Assembly: GCA_902552185.1 (NCBI GenBank)
Contig: CACDFZ010000001.1
Location: forward strand, 1-64,000
Origin: an uncultured Pelagibacteraceae bacterium
GTDB taxonomy: Bacteria > Pseudomonadota > Alphaproteobacteria > Pelagibacterales > Pelagibacteraceae
Direction: 5' to 3'
Length of the DNA stretch: 64,000 bases
Shown: positions 37,546-51,481 of the stretch, piece by piece
Layout of the letters: every line of letters begins with the position of its first letter
Position numbering within the stretch: the first letter of the stretch is position 1
Position numbers and translations under genes: made by a program
The notes under the pieces: generated by a model
The model's input: the letters and a program-made list of their open reading frames with translations, nothing else
Databases searched by the model: none
What the model was told of the DNA's origin: nothing

Positions 37546-38685
37546 ATGAAAAGTAAACTTGAAAATATAAAGAAAATTATAGTAACAAAACCACTTAAAT
37601 TAGACTGTGGAAAGACAATTAATAATTTTCCTTTAGCATATGAGACCTATGGTAAATTGAACAAAGATAAGGATAATGCAATTTTAGTTTTCCATGCCCT
37701 TACTGGTGATCAATTTGTTTCTGGTACCAATCCTGTTACAAACAAAGAAGGATGGTGGGTTACTGCTGTCGGTCCGGGAAAAGCTGTAGACACAAATAAA
37801 TATTTCGTAGTTTGTGCAAATGTTATAGGTGGTTGCATGGGTTCTTTAGGTCCTAAAGATATTAATCCGGAAACTAAACAGCCGTATGGTCTAGAATTTC
37901 CAGTAATTACAATTAGAGATATGATCAGAGCCCAAGAGTCTTTACTTGATCATCTTGGAATAAAAAAATTATTATGTGCAACTGGAGGATCTATGGGCGG
38001 TATGCAGCTTTTACAATTTTGCTCGACTTTTCCTAATAGATGTTTTTCAGCAATTCCAATTGCTTGTAGCGCAAGTCATAGCGCACAAAATATTGCTTTA
38101 AATGAGTTAGCTCGCCAGGCCATAATGGCCGATCCTGTATGGGACAAAGGTAAGTATTTTCTTAAAGATGTTCAGCCAAAAAATGGATTGGCTGTTGCAA
38201 GAATGGTTGGGCACATAAGTTATTTATCAGAAAAAGGTATGCAAGAAAAGTTCGGAAGAAAATTACAGGAAAAAGCAGATTACGAATTTAGCTTTAATGC
38301 AGACTTTCAAGTTGAAAGTTATTTAAGACACCAAGGCTATGCATTTGTCGAGAGATTTGATGCGAACTCTGTTTTATACATTACACGAGCGATGGACTAT
38401 TTTGATCTTTCTAAACAATTTAAGGGTGGTTTAGTTGAGGCTTTTAAGGGGCAGAAAACTAAATTTTTAATTATTTCTTTTTCATCTGATTGGCTTTACA
38501 CAACCAAGGAAAACAAAGATATAGTTATAGCTTTAAATGCCTCTGGTGCAGATGTTTCTTATTCAGAAATCGTCACAGACAAAGGGCATGACTCTTTCTT
38601 GCTACAAGTCCCAGATTTTTTAAAAACATTAAAAAGCTTTATAGACTCAATGTATGAAAAATTTAAAAATGAAAAAAGAATTTAA
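37546..38685 (+). CDS. metX: homoserine O-acetyltransferase
   Basis: 379 aa; FHALTGDQFVSG, GGSMGGMQ nucleophile elbow, DKGHDSFL; riboswitch context. Confidence 0.95.
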   Translation: MKSKLENIKKIIVTKPLKLDCGKTINNFPLAYETYGKLNKDKDNAILVFHALTGDQFVSGTNPVTNKEGWWVTAVGPGKAVDTNKYFVVCANVIGGCMGSLGPKDINPETKQPYGLEFPVITIRDMIRAQESLLDHLGIKKLLCATGGSMGGMQLLQFCSTFPNRCFSAIPIACSASHSAQNIALNELARQAIMADPVWDKGKYFLKDVQPKNGLAVARMVGHISYLSEKGMQEKFGRKLQEKADYEFSFNADFQVESYLRHQGYAFVERFDANSVLYITRAMDYFDLSKQFKGGLVEAFKGQKTKFLIISFSSDWLYTTKENKDIVIALNASGADVSYSEIVTDKGHDSFLLQVPDFLKTLKSFIDSMYEKFKNEKRI

Positions 38686-39262
38686 AGTAATTGCTGATTT
38701 ATTACCTATTAATACAAGAGTGTTGGATGTGGGTTGTGGAGATGGTTCTTTGATGGATTTACTTTACAAAAAAAAGAATATTGAAGTTCGAGGTTTAGAA
38801 CTTGATCAAATTAATGTTCAACAATGTATCCATAAAGGTTTACCTGTTATACAGGGTAATGCAGAAACAGAACTTCATCAGTTTCCTAACCAATCATTTG
38901 ACTATGTAGTTTTGAGCCAAACTCTCCAAGCTTTTTACGATCCAGAAAAAGTATTAAGGGAACTTTTGAGAATTGGTAAGTCAGTGATTATTTCGATTCC
39001 AAATTTTGGATATTGGAAAGTAAGAACAAAACTTTTATTTTTTGGTAAAATGCCAGTTACTAAAACTTTACCCAATACTTGGTATAACACGCCAAATTTG
39101 CATATGTGTACAATTAAAGATCTTTTTAGTTTTTGTGACGAAAAAAAAATAAAAATTAAAAAAGTAATTGGAGTAAACGAAGATAAAACATCTTTAATTA
39201 AAAGAAGTAATTTAGAAATAAAGAATCTTTTTTCAAAGCTAGGAATATTTTTAATTGGATAA
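38654..39262 (+). CDS. metW: methionine biosynthesis protein MetW
   Basis: 202 aa; RVLDVGCGDGSLMDLL; overlaps metX, classic metXW pair. Confidence 0.93.
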   Translation: MKNLKMKKEFKVIADLLPINTRVLDVGCGDGSLMDLLYKKKNIEVRGLELDQINVQQCIHKGLPVIQGNAETELHQFPNQSFDYVVLSQTLQAFYDPEKVLRELLRIGKSVIISIPNFGYWKVRTKLLFFGKMPVTKTLPNTWYNTPNLHMCTIKDLFSFCDEKKIKIKKVIGVNEDKTSLIKRSNLEIKNLFSKLGIFLIG

Positions 39263-40022
39263 TATGAAAATTGAGATAATAAAGTGCTTGAACGATAATT
39301 ACAGTTATTTGATATTTGAAGAAGAAACTAACACTGTGTCAATAGTAGATCCATCTGAGTTCATTTCGTGTAATAAAGTAATTCAAAAGTATAAGAAGTT
39401 AGATTATATACTTAATACCCATCATCATGCTGATCATGTTGATGGTAATATTGCGCTTAAAAAAAAATACAATTCTAAAATAATTGGGTATCACGGTGAT
39501 AAGGATCGCATCCCTGGAATTGATATTTTGTTAAAAGATGGCCAAATTCAAAAAATTGGAAACCTATTTTTTAAAACAATATTTATTCCAGGTCATACAA
39601 AAGGTCATGTTGCTTTTCACTTTAAGGACAAAAAAATTATATTTACTGGAGATACTCTATTTTCTTTAGGATGCGGTAGAGTATTTGAGGGGACTCATGT
39701 AGATATGTTTAATTCATTAAACAAACTTAAAATTCTCCCTCCTGAAACAAAAATTTACTGTGGACATGAATATACAAAATCAAATTTAAACTTTTGTTTA
39801 AAGTATGATCCAAATAATTCTAGTCTTAAAGAAAAATCTATTAAAGTTAATTCAAATATAAAAAGCAATCTTCCAACAATACCAACTACCATAGGTGAAG
39901 AATTAAAAACTAATATTTTTTTAAGACTTGAAGATGGCGATATTAGAGAGGTCTTAAATCTTAAGGACTCTTCAAATCAAGAAGTTTTTTCAAAATTACG
40001 AGATTTAAAGGATATATTTTAG
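39255..40022 (+). CDS. gloB: hydroxyacylglutathione hydrolase (glyoxalase II)
   Basis: 255 aa; THHHADHVDG, PGHTKGHVAF, TGDTLFSLGCGR, YCGHEYT. Confidence 0.94.
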   Translation: MDNMKIEIIKCLNDNYSYLIFEEETNTVSIVDPSEFISCNKVIQKYKKLDYILNTHHHADHVDGNIALKKKYNSKIIGYHGDKDRIPGIDILLKDGQIQKIGNLFFKTIFIPGHTKGHVAFHFKDKKIIFTGDTLFSLGCGRVFEGTHVDMFNSLNKLKILPPETKIYCGHEYTKSNLNFCLKYDPNNSSLKEKSIKVNSNIKSNLPTIPTTIGEELKTNIFLRLEDGDIREVLNLKDSSNQEVFSKLRDLKDIF

Positions 40023-40087
40023 CCTCAAAATTCTTGACTTGATATAATTGAAGGCTATATTGCGTGGAAACTAAAAAAAGGAAGTTT

Positions 40088-40495
40088 ATGTCATTTGCAA
40101 TAATTGAAACAGGCGGAAAACAGTACAAAGTATCTACAAGTAAAATTCTAGAAATAGAAAAGCTTGATGCTAAAAAGGGGGAAACTATTAAATTCAAAAA
40201 TGTTTTACTCTTGAATGACAATAAAACTACTGAGATTGGAAATCCTAGTATTGAAGGTGCTACAGTTGAGGCTAAACTCCTAGATAATGTCAAAGACAGG
40301 ACAATATTGGTTTTTCACAAAAGAAGAAGAAAAAATTCAAGAAAAAAAAATGGGCATAGACAGCAACACTCAAAAATTCAAATTACAAAGATTTTAGCAA
40401 AAGGTGGAAAAATAATTGATGAAGCTAAAATAGTTGAAAAAAAGAAAGCTACCAAAGAAACAAAAAAAGATATAAAAAAGACAGTAAAAAAATAG
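40088..40495 (+). CDS. rplU: 50S ribosomal protein L21 with Lys-rich C-terminus
   Basis: MSFAIIETGGKQYKVS...; GGAAG Shine-Dalgarno before ATG 40088, so start is probably downstream of the ORF-track start 40064. Confidence 0.95.
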   Translation: MSFAIIETGGKQYKVSTSKILEIEKLDAKKGETIKFKNVLLLNDNKTTEIGNPSIEGATVEAKLLDNVKDRTILVFHKRRRKNSRKKNGHRQQHSKIQITKILAKGGKIIDEAKIVEKKKATKETKKDIKKTVKK

Positions 40496-40503
40496 GAAAT
40501 TAA

Positions 40504-40758
40504 ATGGCAACAAAAAAAGCAGGTGGATCATCGCGAAATGGACGAGATAGTAAAGGTCGAAGACTCGGTGTTAAAAGATACGGTGATCAACTAGTTATAC
40601 CAGGAAATATAATAGTCAGACAAAGAGGAACAAAAATTCATCCCGGGAATAATGTTGGTATGGGTAAAGATCACTCAATTTTTTCTTTAATTAAAGGTAA
40701 AGTAAAATTTAAAAAATCAAAACTTAACAGAACTTTTGTTTCTGTAATCCCCAGCTAA
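40504..40758 (+). CDS. rpmA: 50S ribosomal protein L27
   Basis: 84 aa; [26 protein letters not shown]. Confidence 0.97.
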   Translation: MATKKAGGSSRNGRDSKGRRLGVKRYGDQLVIPGNIIVRQRGTKIHPGNNVGMGKDHSIFSLIKGKVKFKKSKLNRTFVSVIPS

Positions 40759-40766
40759 AAATATAA

Positions 40767-41780
<1,014 letters not shown>

Positions 41781-41814
41781 ATTTTTGAAATGGTTGCAAA
41801 ACGAAAAAGGGAAA

Positions 41815-42906
41815 ATGTTAATAGATAATTCAAAAAAAATAGTTATTAAACTAGGGTCTACCACTGTAATAGACAAAAAAGGAAATTTTAAAAAGGCTTG
41901 GGTAACTAGTTTAATTAAAGATATTAAGAAGTACAAAAAAAATAAAGATATAGTAATTGTTTCTTCTGGTGCTATTGCAATTGGACAAAAATATTTAAAA
42001 ATTAAACAAAAAAAGATAAAACTCGAGATGAGTCAGGCCATAGCATCTATTGGTCAAATACATCTAGCTGAGGAATTTCAAAAAATATTTAAAAAAAATA
42101 ACTTTAGAGTAGGCCAAATATTAATTTCACCAGACGACACAGAACAAAGAAAAAGAGCTTTAAATGTTAAAAGAACATTTGATAATTTATTTAAATTGAA
42201 AGCCATACCAATCGTAAATGAAAACGATACAACTGCTACTTCTGAAATTAAGTATGGTGATAATGACAGACTAGCAGCAAGAGTGGCTCAGATTATAGGT
42301 GCAGATACATTAATAATTTTTTCAGATGTTGATGGCCTCTATGATAAAGAAAATCAAGGAAAATTAATTAAAGAAGTTAAAAATTTAAACAGTAATATCT
42401 TTAAATTAGCTGACACTAAAATTACAAGTTACGGATCTGGAGGGATGATTACAAAACTTGAAGCTGCAAATATTTGTATGAACGCTGGTTGTCATATGTT
42501 TATAGGTAATGGAAATAGAAAAAATCCTATAAAGTACATGGTTGAGAAAAAAATATTTACAAAATTTATACCCAAAATATCTACTTTGGCTGCAAGGAAG
42601 AAATGGATAGTAAGTTCATTGAGTTCACACGGCACTATTTTTATAGATAAAGGTGCATCAAATGCACTTAAAAATGGAAAAAGTTTGTTAGCCGCAGGTA
42701 TAAAATCAATAAGTGGTAAGTTTGATAAAGGTGAAAATATTTTAATATCAGATCTTGATAATAATAAACTTGCTAGGGGCCTTGCATCTTTTTCCTCCAA
42801 TGAAATAGGAAAAATAAAAGGTCGACAAAGTAATGAAATAGAAAGAATACTCGGTTATTCTAGTAAAACTGAGGTTGTTCACAAGGATGATATGGTAAAA
42901 CTTTAA
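41815..42906 (+). CDS. proB: glutamate 5-kinase
   Basis: KLGSTTVID..., VSSGAIAIG, NENDT, FSDVDGLY, GSGGMITKLEAA; start 41815 preferred over 41785 (AAAGGG upstream). PUA domain C-terminal. Confidence 0.94.
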   Translation: MLIDNSKKIVIKLGSTTVIDKKGNFKKAWVTSLIKDIKKYKKNKDIVIVSSGAIAIGQKYLKIKQKKIKLEMSQAIASIGQIHLAEEFQKIFKKNNFRVGQILISPDDTEQRKRALNVKRTFDNLFKLKAIPIVNENDTTATSEIKYGDNDRLAARVAQIIGADTLIIFSDVDGLYDKENQGKLIKEVKNLNSNIFKLADTKITSYGSGGMITKLEAANICMNAGCHMFIGNGNRKNPIKYMVEKKIFTKFIPKISTLAARKKWIVSSLSSHGTIFIDKGASNALKNGKSLLAAGIKSISGKFDKGENILISDLDNNKLARGLASFSSNEIGKIKGRQSNEIERILGYSSKTEVVHKDDMVKL

Positions 42907-42907
42907 T

Positions 42908-44149
42908 ATGAAGAATATTTTAATAATTGGACAGAAATCAAAACTTGCATTTGAAAACTTAAAGAAAACAAATCATAAAAAAATCAATAAAGTACTTGAT
43001 GATTATATTAAACTTATTTCAGCTAGCAAAAAAAAAATTATTAGAGAAAACGCAAAAGATGTGAAAAATTTAAAAAGAAACAAAGTATTAGATAGGCTAA
43101 TTTTAAATGAAAAAAAAATTGATAGTATTATAAATTCAATAAAAGAAATAAAAAAATTTCCTAATCCTGTTGGTAAAATATTGGACAGTTGGGTCGGAAA
43201 AAACAGATTGAATATAAAGCGAGTGACGACACCTATTGGAGTGATAGGTGTAATATACGAGAGCAGACCAAACGTTACTGCTGATGTCGCAGCGTTGTGC
43301 CTAAAATCAAGTAATTGTGTAATTTTAAGAGGAGGAAGTGAAGCTTTTAACTCAAACAAAATTCTCTCAGATTTATTTCGAAAATCTTTGAAAAAAAATA
43401 GAATTAATCCAAATTGTCTTCAATTTATAAAAAATAAAAATAGAAAAATCGTAGATTTTTTATTATCTAAAATGAGCAAATATATAGACGTAATCGTTCC
43501 AAGAGGTGGAAAAGGTTTAGTGGCTAAGGTTCAAAAATACTCAAATATTCATGTAATTGGTCACTTAGAGGGTCTTTGCCATATTTATTTAGATAAAGAA
43601 AACAATCTTAACAATGCAATTAAAGTGATAATAAATGCAAAAATGAGAAGAACAAGTATTTGTGGAGCCCTAGAAACACTTTTAATAAATGAAAAGATTT
43701 TAAAAACAAAAGGTTTAAAAGTTATAGATTCTCTAATCAATAATGGTTGTGAAGTTGTAGTTGATAAAAAAATTAATAAATTATTCAATAACAAATTTAA
43801 ATTAGCGAGAGAATTAGATTGGAAAACTGAATATCTTGATGCCAAATTATCGATTAAAAGTGTCAGAAATGTTAGAGAAGCAGTATCACATATTCTGAAG
43901 TATGGAACAATGCATACAGATTGTATAATTTCTAATAATAAAAATAATACCTCATATTTTCTTAACAACGTTAACAGCTCAATAGCAATGCATAATGTAT
44001 CTACTCAATTCGCTGACGGAGGAGAGTTTGGTTTTGGAGGAGAAATAGGGATTTCAACCAATAAATTGCCGCCACGAGGTCCTGTAGGTCTTAATCAATT
44101 AACCTCCTATAAATATGTGGTAAAGGGTAAAAGTGTTACTAGACCATAA
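42908..44149 (+). CDS. proA: gamma-glutamyl phosphate reductase
   Basis: 413 aa; GVIGVIYESRPNVTADVAALCLKSSNCVILRGG, STQFADGGEFGFGGEIGIST. Confidence 0.96.
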   Translation: MKNILIIGQKSKLAFENLKKTNHKKINKVLDDYIKLISASKKKIIRENAKDVKNLKRNKVLDRLILNEKKIDSIINSIKEIKKFPNPVGKILDSWVGKNRLNIKRVTTPIGVIGVIYESRPNVTADVAALCLKSSNCVILRGGSEAFNSNKILSDLFRKSLKKNRINPNCLQFIKNKNRKIVDFLLSKMSKYIDVIVPRGGKGLVAKVQKYSNIHVIGHLEGLCHIYLDKENNLNNAIKVIINAKMRRTSICGALETLLINEKILKTKGLKVIDSLINNGCEVVVDKKINKLFNNKFKLARELDWKTEYLDAKLSIKSVRNVREAVSHILKYGTMHTDCIISNNKNNTSYFLNNVNSSIAMHNVSTQFADGGEFGFGGEIGISTNKLPPRGPVGLNQLTSYKYVVKGKSVTRP

Positions 44150-44154
44150 AATTT

Positions 44155-44703
44155 ATGGGAAAAAATAATTTTGCAAAAATTGGTATTCTAGGAGGAAGTT
44201 TCGATCCTCCTCATAAAGGTCATTTATATATAAGTAAAAAGAGTATAAAACTTTTAAATTTAAAAAAAGTAATTTGGGCAATTACAAAAAAAAACCCCTT
44301 AAAAAAAAGTCCTTTTTTTTCTTTAACTCTTCGAAAAAAATTATGTCGCAAATTAATAAAGCGTCACAAAAAAATTCAATTTAATTATTATGAGGACAAG
44401 TTAAAATCAAAAACTTCAATAGCTCTTGTTAAATTTTTAAAAAAACGTCATAAATACAAAATTTTTTTCATCATTGGTTCGGATAACCTTATTAATTTTC
44501 ATAAATGGAAAAATTACAAAGAATTATTAAAATTGAGTATTTTAGTTGTTTTTTCTAGAAAAGGATTTGACACAAAAGCAAAAAAATCTGTTATAATGAA
44601 GAACCTGAAAAATAAAAATATTAAATTTTTGAAAAATTTGAAGATAGATATATCTTCTACACGATTAAGAAGTAAAATTATTAATGGAAGTAAAAAAAAT
44701 TAA
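44155..44703 (+). CDS. nadD: nicotinate-nucleotide adenylyltransferase
   Basis: 182 aa; GILGGSFDPPHKGHLYI, IIGSDNL, ISSTRLRSKI. Confidence 0.93.
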   Translation: MGKNNFAKIGILGGSFDPPHKGHLYISKKSIKLLNLKKVIWAITKKNPLKKSPFFSLTLRKKLCRKLIKRHKKIQFNYYEDKLKSKTSIALVKFLKKRHKYKIFFIIGSDNLINFHKWKNYKELLKLSILVVFSRKGFDTKAKKSVIMKNLKNKNIKFLKNLKIDISSTRLRSKIINGSKKN

Positions 44704-45031
44704 AAAATTAATAGAAAATATACTTAATAAAAATAAAGCGAATAACATAGTTACTATTGACCTTAAGCGAAAATCCTATATTGCAGACTACATGATTGTC
44801 GCCTCAGGAACTTCTTCGAGACACTTACAATCTTTGTCAGAAAATCTTTTATCAGAACTTAAAAAATATGGTTTGGATAATTGTAGAATAGAGGGATATG
44901 AAAGTAATGATTGGAAACTAGTTGATGCTATAGATGTTATAGTTCATTTGTTTCACCCTGAGAAAAGAGCTTTTTATGATCTTGAAAAAATGTGGTCAGA
45001 AGATTTACCTAAAGAAAAGGCTTTAATATGA
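44684..45031 (+). CDS. rsfS: ribosome silencing factor RsfS
   Basis: 115 aa; IADYMIVASGTSSRHLQSL, EGYESNDWKLVDAIDVIVHLFHPEKRAFYDLEKMW. Confidence 0.95.
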   Translation: MEVKKIKKLIENILNKNKANNIVTIDLKRKSYIADYMIVASGTSSRHLQSLSENLLSELKKYGLDNCRIEGYESNDWKLVDAIDVIVHLFHPEKRAFYDLEKMWSEDLPKEKALI

Positions 45032-46167
45032 AATATTTGTTAAAAATAATTTTTGTTTTTTTTATTTTCTTTAACACAAAAACTTACTCAAACACCACAT
45101 CAGATAAGCTTTATGAAAAAATTGATTTATTTGGGGAAGTATTAGAAAAAATCAAACAAGAATATGTTGATGAAATAGATCAAGCTGACGTGATGGACTC
45201 TGCAATTAATGGGGTATTACAATCACTAGATCCATATTCTGCTTATATGTCTCCAGATTTATTTAAAAGTATGCAAACAGAGTCTAGAGGGGAATTCGGA
45301 GGATTAGGCATTGAAATCGGAATGGAAGCTGGTGTAGTAAAAGTAATTGCACCTATTGCAGATACTCCAGCAGAAAAGGCTGGTATTAAGGCAGGAGATT
45401 ATATTGTAAGAATAAATGAAGAGCAGGTTCAAGGAAAAACCTTAATGGAAGCAGTAAAACTTATGAGAGGGCCAGTCGGTTCTAGTATAGAACTAAGTGT
45501 TAGAAGAAAAGGAGTAAAGAAATCTATAACTTTTAATATACAAAGACAAATAATTGAGGTGAAGTCCGTCGAGTCCGAGATTTTAGGCATAAGTAAGAAT
45601 ATTGGATATATAAAATTAAAATCTTTTAATGAAAACAGTGATAAGCAATTTATTAAAAAAATTAAAAATTTTGAAAAACAAAAATTAATAGGATACATAA
45701 TTGATTTAAGAAATAATCCTGGAGGCCTTTTAAATCAGGCTGTTACAATTACGGACTTTTTTTTAGAAGAGGGGGAAATAGTATCCACCAAGGGTAGAAG
45801 AATTAGTGAAACGCGAAAATTTTTTGCTAAAACTGGTGATGGGATTAAAGGTAAACCTGTAATTGTCTTAATTAATAATGGATCAGCATCTGCGTCAGAA
45901 ATTTTTGCTGGTGCCCTTAAAGATCACAAAAGAGCAATAATTCTTGGAGAAAATTCATACGGAAAAGGATCTGTTCAATCTATAATTCCTCTTAAAAATG
46001 GTGGAGGTATAAGGCTTACAATCTCTAAATACTATTTGCCTTCAGGGGAATCAATCTCTGAGGTCGGTGTTTCACCAGATATTCTTGTAAAAGAACAAAA
46101 TCAATTTGAATTTAACACCGATAACGACAATCAATTAAATTATGCCATTAAACTTTTTCAATCATAA
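45028..46167 (+). CDS. ctpA: S41-family C-terminal processing peptidase
   Basis: 379 aa; PDZ domain, NNGSASASEIFAGALKDHKRA, GKGSVQ. Confidence 0.95.
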   Translation: MKYLLKIIFVFFIFFNTKTYSNTTSDKLYEKIDLFGEVLEKIKQEYVDEIDQADVMDSAINGVLQSLDPYSAYMSPDLFKSMQTESRGEFGGLGIEIGMEAGVVKVIAPIADTPAEKAGIKAGDYIVRINEEQVQGKTLMEAVKLMRGPVGSSIELSVRRKGVKKSITFNIQRQIIEVKSVESEILGISKNIGYIKLKSFNENSDKQFIKKIKNFEKQKLIGYIIDLRNNPGGLLNQAVTITDFFLEEGEIVSTKGRRISETRKFFAKTGDGIKGKPVIVLINNGSASASEIFAGALKDHKRAIILGENSYGKGSVQSIIPLKNGGGIRLTISKYYLPSGESISEVGVSPDILVKEQNQFEFNTDNDNQLNYAIKLFQS

Positions 46168-46170
46168 AAA

Positions 46171-46638
46171 ATGATAAGCAAACTACCAATGAGAAAAGGC
46201 ATTGGTGTAATAGTATTAAATCAAAATAATCAAGTTTTTGTTGCTAAAAGAAAAGATAATCCGGTAGATAAATGGCAAATGCCTCAAGGAGGTATAGATA
46301 CTAATGAAACGCCATTTAATGCAATGAAAAGGGAACTTGCAGAGGAAACAAGTATAACAAAAATCAAAGTATTAAAAGAAATTGAAAGTTGGCTTGAATA
46401 CGAGTTACCTCCAAATTTGCTAGGAAAAATATGGAAAGGTAAATACAGGGGTCAAAAACAAAAGTGGTTTATAGTTAAGTTTATTGGAAGTGACAGTGAA
46501 ATTAACCTAAATACAAAATATCCAGAATTTATTGAGTGGAAGTGGATAGATTATAATTTATTGACCGACGTAATAGTAGACTTTAAAAAAGATGTTTATA
46601 AAAGATTAATAACCGAACTTAAAAATTTTTTCAATTAA
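46171..46638 (+). CDS. rppH: RNA pyrophosphohydrolase (Nudix)
   Basis: 155 aa; WQMPQGGIDTNETPFNAMKRELAEET Nudix box. Confidence 0.93.
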   Translation: MISKLPMRKGIGVIVLNQNNQVFVAKRKDNPVDKWQMPQGGIDTNETPFNAMKRELAEETSITKIKVLKEIESWLEYELPPNLLGKIWKGKYRGQKQKWFIVKFIGSDSEINLNTKYPEFIEWKWIDYNLLTDVIVDFKKDVYKRLITELKNFFN

Positions 46639-47011
46639 TTTGTTTTAAAGTTTCTATTTTGTAATTTAAAATGTATTTTTGTTTGTCTGAAATTTGATTT
46701 GAAGATAACACCTTCTCAGCCTCTTGGATCATATTATTTTTTTGTTCAAGATTTATCATTTTTAAATTTTGGATTGTTGTCGATAATATTAGAAGATTAT
46801 TATCTGAGAATTCTACAGTCCCATCCTCTGTATAAAACTTTTCATTTTTACCAATCTCTATAATGCCAGGTCTTAAAAAAGTTATAAGCGGTATATGATC
46901 TTTAAGAACTGTAACTTGGCCCTCAAAACATGGTAAGGTAGCTTCATCGGCATTTCCTGAAAAAATTCTCTTGTCTGGACTAATTATTTCAATTTTAAAT
47001 TCTTGTGACAT
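46631..47011 (-). CDS. atpC: ATP synthase epsilon subunit
   Basis: 126 aa; IISPDKRIFSGNADEATLPCFEGQVTVLKDHIPLIT. Confidence 0.94.
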   Translation of the reverse strand: MSQEFKIEIISPDKRIFSGNADEATLPCFEGQVTVLKDHIPLITFLRPGIIEIGKNEKFYTEDGTVEFSDNNLLILSTTIQNLKMINLEQKNNMIQEAEKVLSSNQISDKQKYILNYKIETLKQIN

Positions 47012-47016
47012 TCAAT

Positions 47017-49309
<2,293 letters not shown>

Positions 49310-49310
<1 letters not shown>

Positions 49311-50842
49311 TATTTATAATCCTTTTTAATAAGTTCTATTACTTCGATTATTTTACCCTTAATATCATCCTCTAATTTTCCTGAGGAATTAATATTTTCC
49401 AATATATCTGCATGATCGTTTCTTACTTTTTCTAATAAATCTGTCTCAAATTTTTTTATTTTATTTAATTCGATATCGTCCAAATAGCCACTTACTCCGG
49501 TAAAAATTGAAACAACTTGTTCAGCAACTGTTAATGGTGAGTACTGATTTTGTTTTAACAATTCTGTAAGCTTTGATCCTCTATTTAAAAGTTTTTGAGT
49601 AGAAACATCTAAGTCTGAACCGAATTGTGCAAATGCAGCCATTTCACGATATTGTGCTAGTTCAAGTTTAATTGATCCCGCAACTTTTTTCATAGCCTTA
49701 GTTTGAGCTGCTGACCCTACTCTGGAAACAGAAAGTCCAACATTTACAGCAGGTCTAATACCTTGATTAAATAATTCAGTTTCTAAAAATATTTGACCAT
49801 CTGTAATTGAGATAACGTTAGTAGGAATATATGCAGAAACGTCACCCGCTTGAGTTTCTATTATCGGGAGTGCTGTTAAAGACCCACCTCCGTTTTTTTC
49901 GTTTAGTTTCGCTGCCCTTTCTAAAAGTCTGCTATGTAAATAAAAAACATCCCCTGGGTATGCCTCTCGGCCTGGTGGTCTCCTTAATAATAATGACATT
50001 TGACGGTAGGCAACTGCTTGCTTTGAAAGATCGTCGTATATTATTAACGCGTGCATTCCGTTATCCCTAAAATACTCTCCAATAGTGCAGCCTGTATAAG
50101 GAGCCAGAAATTGTAATGGTGCAGAGTCAGAAGCTGTTGCTGATACTACAGTTGTATATTTCATTGCTCCAGCGTCTTCTAAAGTTTTTACAATTTGAGC
50201 TACTGTCGATCTTTTTTGACCAATTGCTACATAAACGCAATAAAGTTTTTTCTTTTCATCACTAGAATCATTTATTGCTTTTTGATTTATTATTGTATCA
50301 ACTGCGACTGCTGTTTTTCCAGTTTGTCTATCCCCAATGATAAGTTCCCTTTGACCTCTACCGATCGGTATTAAAGTATCTATTGCTTTAAGACCAGTTT
50401 GCATAGGTTCATTTACTGATTGACGCGGAATAATACCTGGAGCTTTTACTTCAACTCTTTTTCTTGTAACTTTAGGCGGAAGGTTTCCTTTGCCGTCTAT
50501 TGGAACACCTAATCCGTCTACTACTCTTCCTAATAATTCTTTTCCAACTGGGACATCGACAATAGAATTCGTCCTTTTAACAGTATCACCCTCTTTGATT
50601 TGTCTATCATCACCAAATATAACTATACCAACGTTATCACTTTCTAAGTTAAGAGCCATTCCTTTTGAACCATCATTAAACTCAACCATTTCCCCAGCTT
50701 GCACATTGTCCAGACCGTAAACTCGAGCTATACCATCTCCAACGGTTAAAACTTTACCTACTTCAGACACTTCAGCTTTTTCACCAAAATTTTTTATTTG
50801 CTCTTTTAATAATTTTGTTATTTCAGAAGGATTAATTTCCAT
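49310..50842 (-). CDS. atpA: ATP synthase alpha subunit
   Basis: 510 aa; [36 protein letters not shown]. Confidence 0.98.
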
Positions 50843-50843
50843 T

Positions 50844-51401
50844 TTAGTTTTCTGTCATTAATTGTTTAATTCTTTTGAGTTTATTTCTCACAGAGGTATC
50901 TATCAATAGACTTCCTACTTGAATTTTTATACCACTTATAAGGCTTTTATCAATTTTAAAGGTAAATTCTATATTTGATTTTATAGCTTTAGATATTTCT
51001 TGACTAATTATATTTCTTTCATCCTGAGAAAGATTTTTGGAAGAAATGAGTGTCGCATCAATTTTACCTTTTCTTTTCGATGAAAGTTTAATAAATTTTT
51101 CTAAAATTTTATCTAAAAAAAATATCCTTCTCTTGTCAATTATTAATTGAAGAAAGTTACTGAAGCTTTTATTTAATTTCATGATTTTTGATATTTCAAT
51201 AAAAACTTTACTTTGTAACTCAATTTGATTAGTTGGATTTTTCAAAAAACTTTTGAACTCTGAGTTGCTATTACAGATTTCTAATAGAAATAATATGTTT
51301 TTTTCTATATCTTCTAATTCTGATTTCTCATTAGCTAGCTCAAATAAAGCTAAAGCATACCGCTCAGAGGTCTCATTTGAAAATGTTTTTATTCCGCTCA
51401 A
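50844..51401 (-). CDS. atpH: ATP synthase delta subunit
   Basis: 185 aa; [14 protein letters not shown]-terminus, [23 protein letters not shown]-terminus. Confidence 0.94.
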   Translation of the reverse strand: MSGIKTFSNETSERYALALFELANEKSELEDIEKNILFLLEICNSNSEFKSFLKNPTNQIELQSKVFIEISKIMKLNKSFSNFLQLIIDKRRIFFLDKILEKFIKLSSKRKGKIDATLISSKNLSQDERNIISQEISKAIKSNIEFTFKIDKSLISGIKIQVGSLLIDTSVRNKLKRIKQLMTEN

Positions 51402-51481
51402 TTTTAGTCCTGTTTAAGAATTATTTAAGAAATAAATGGTCCTAGCATAGCTTAATACCGCCTTCAAGATGATATATTAAA

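Noticed and set aside
43003-43968. Minus-strand ORFs of 118 and 127 aa inside proA
   Set aside because: Antisense shadows of proA; hydrophobic Leu/Phe-rich composition results from reading AT-rich DNA backwards.
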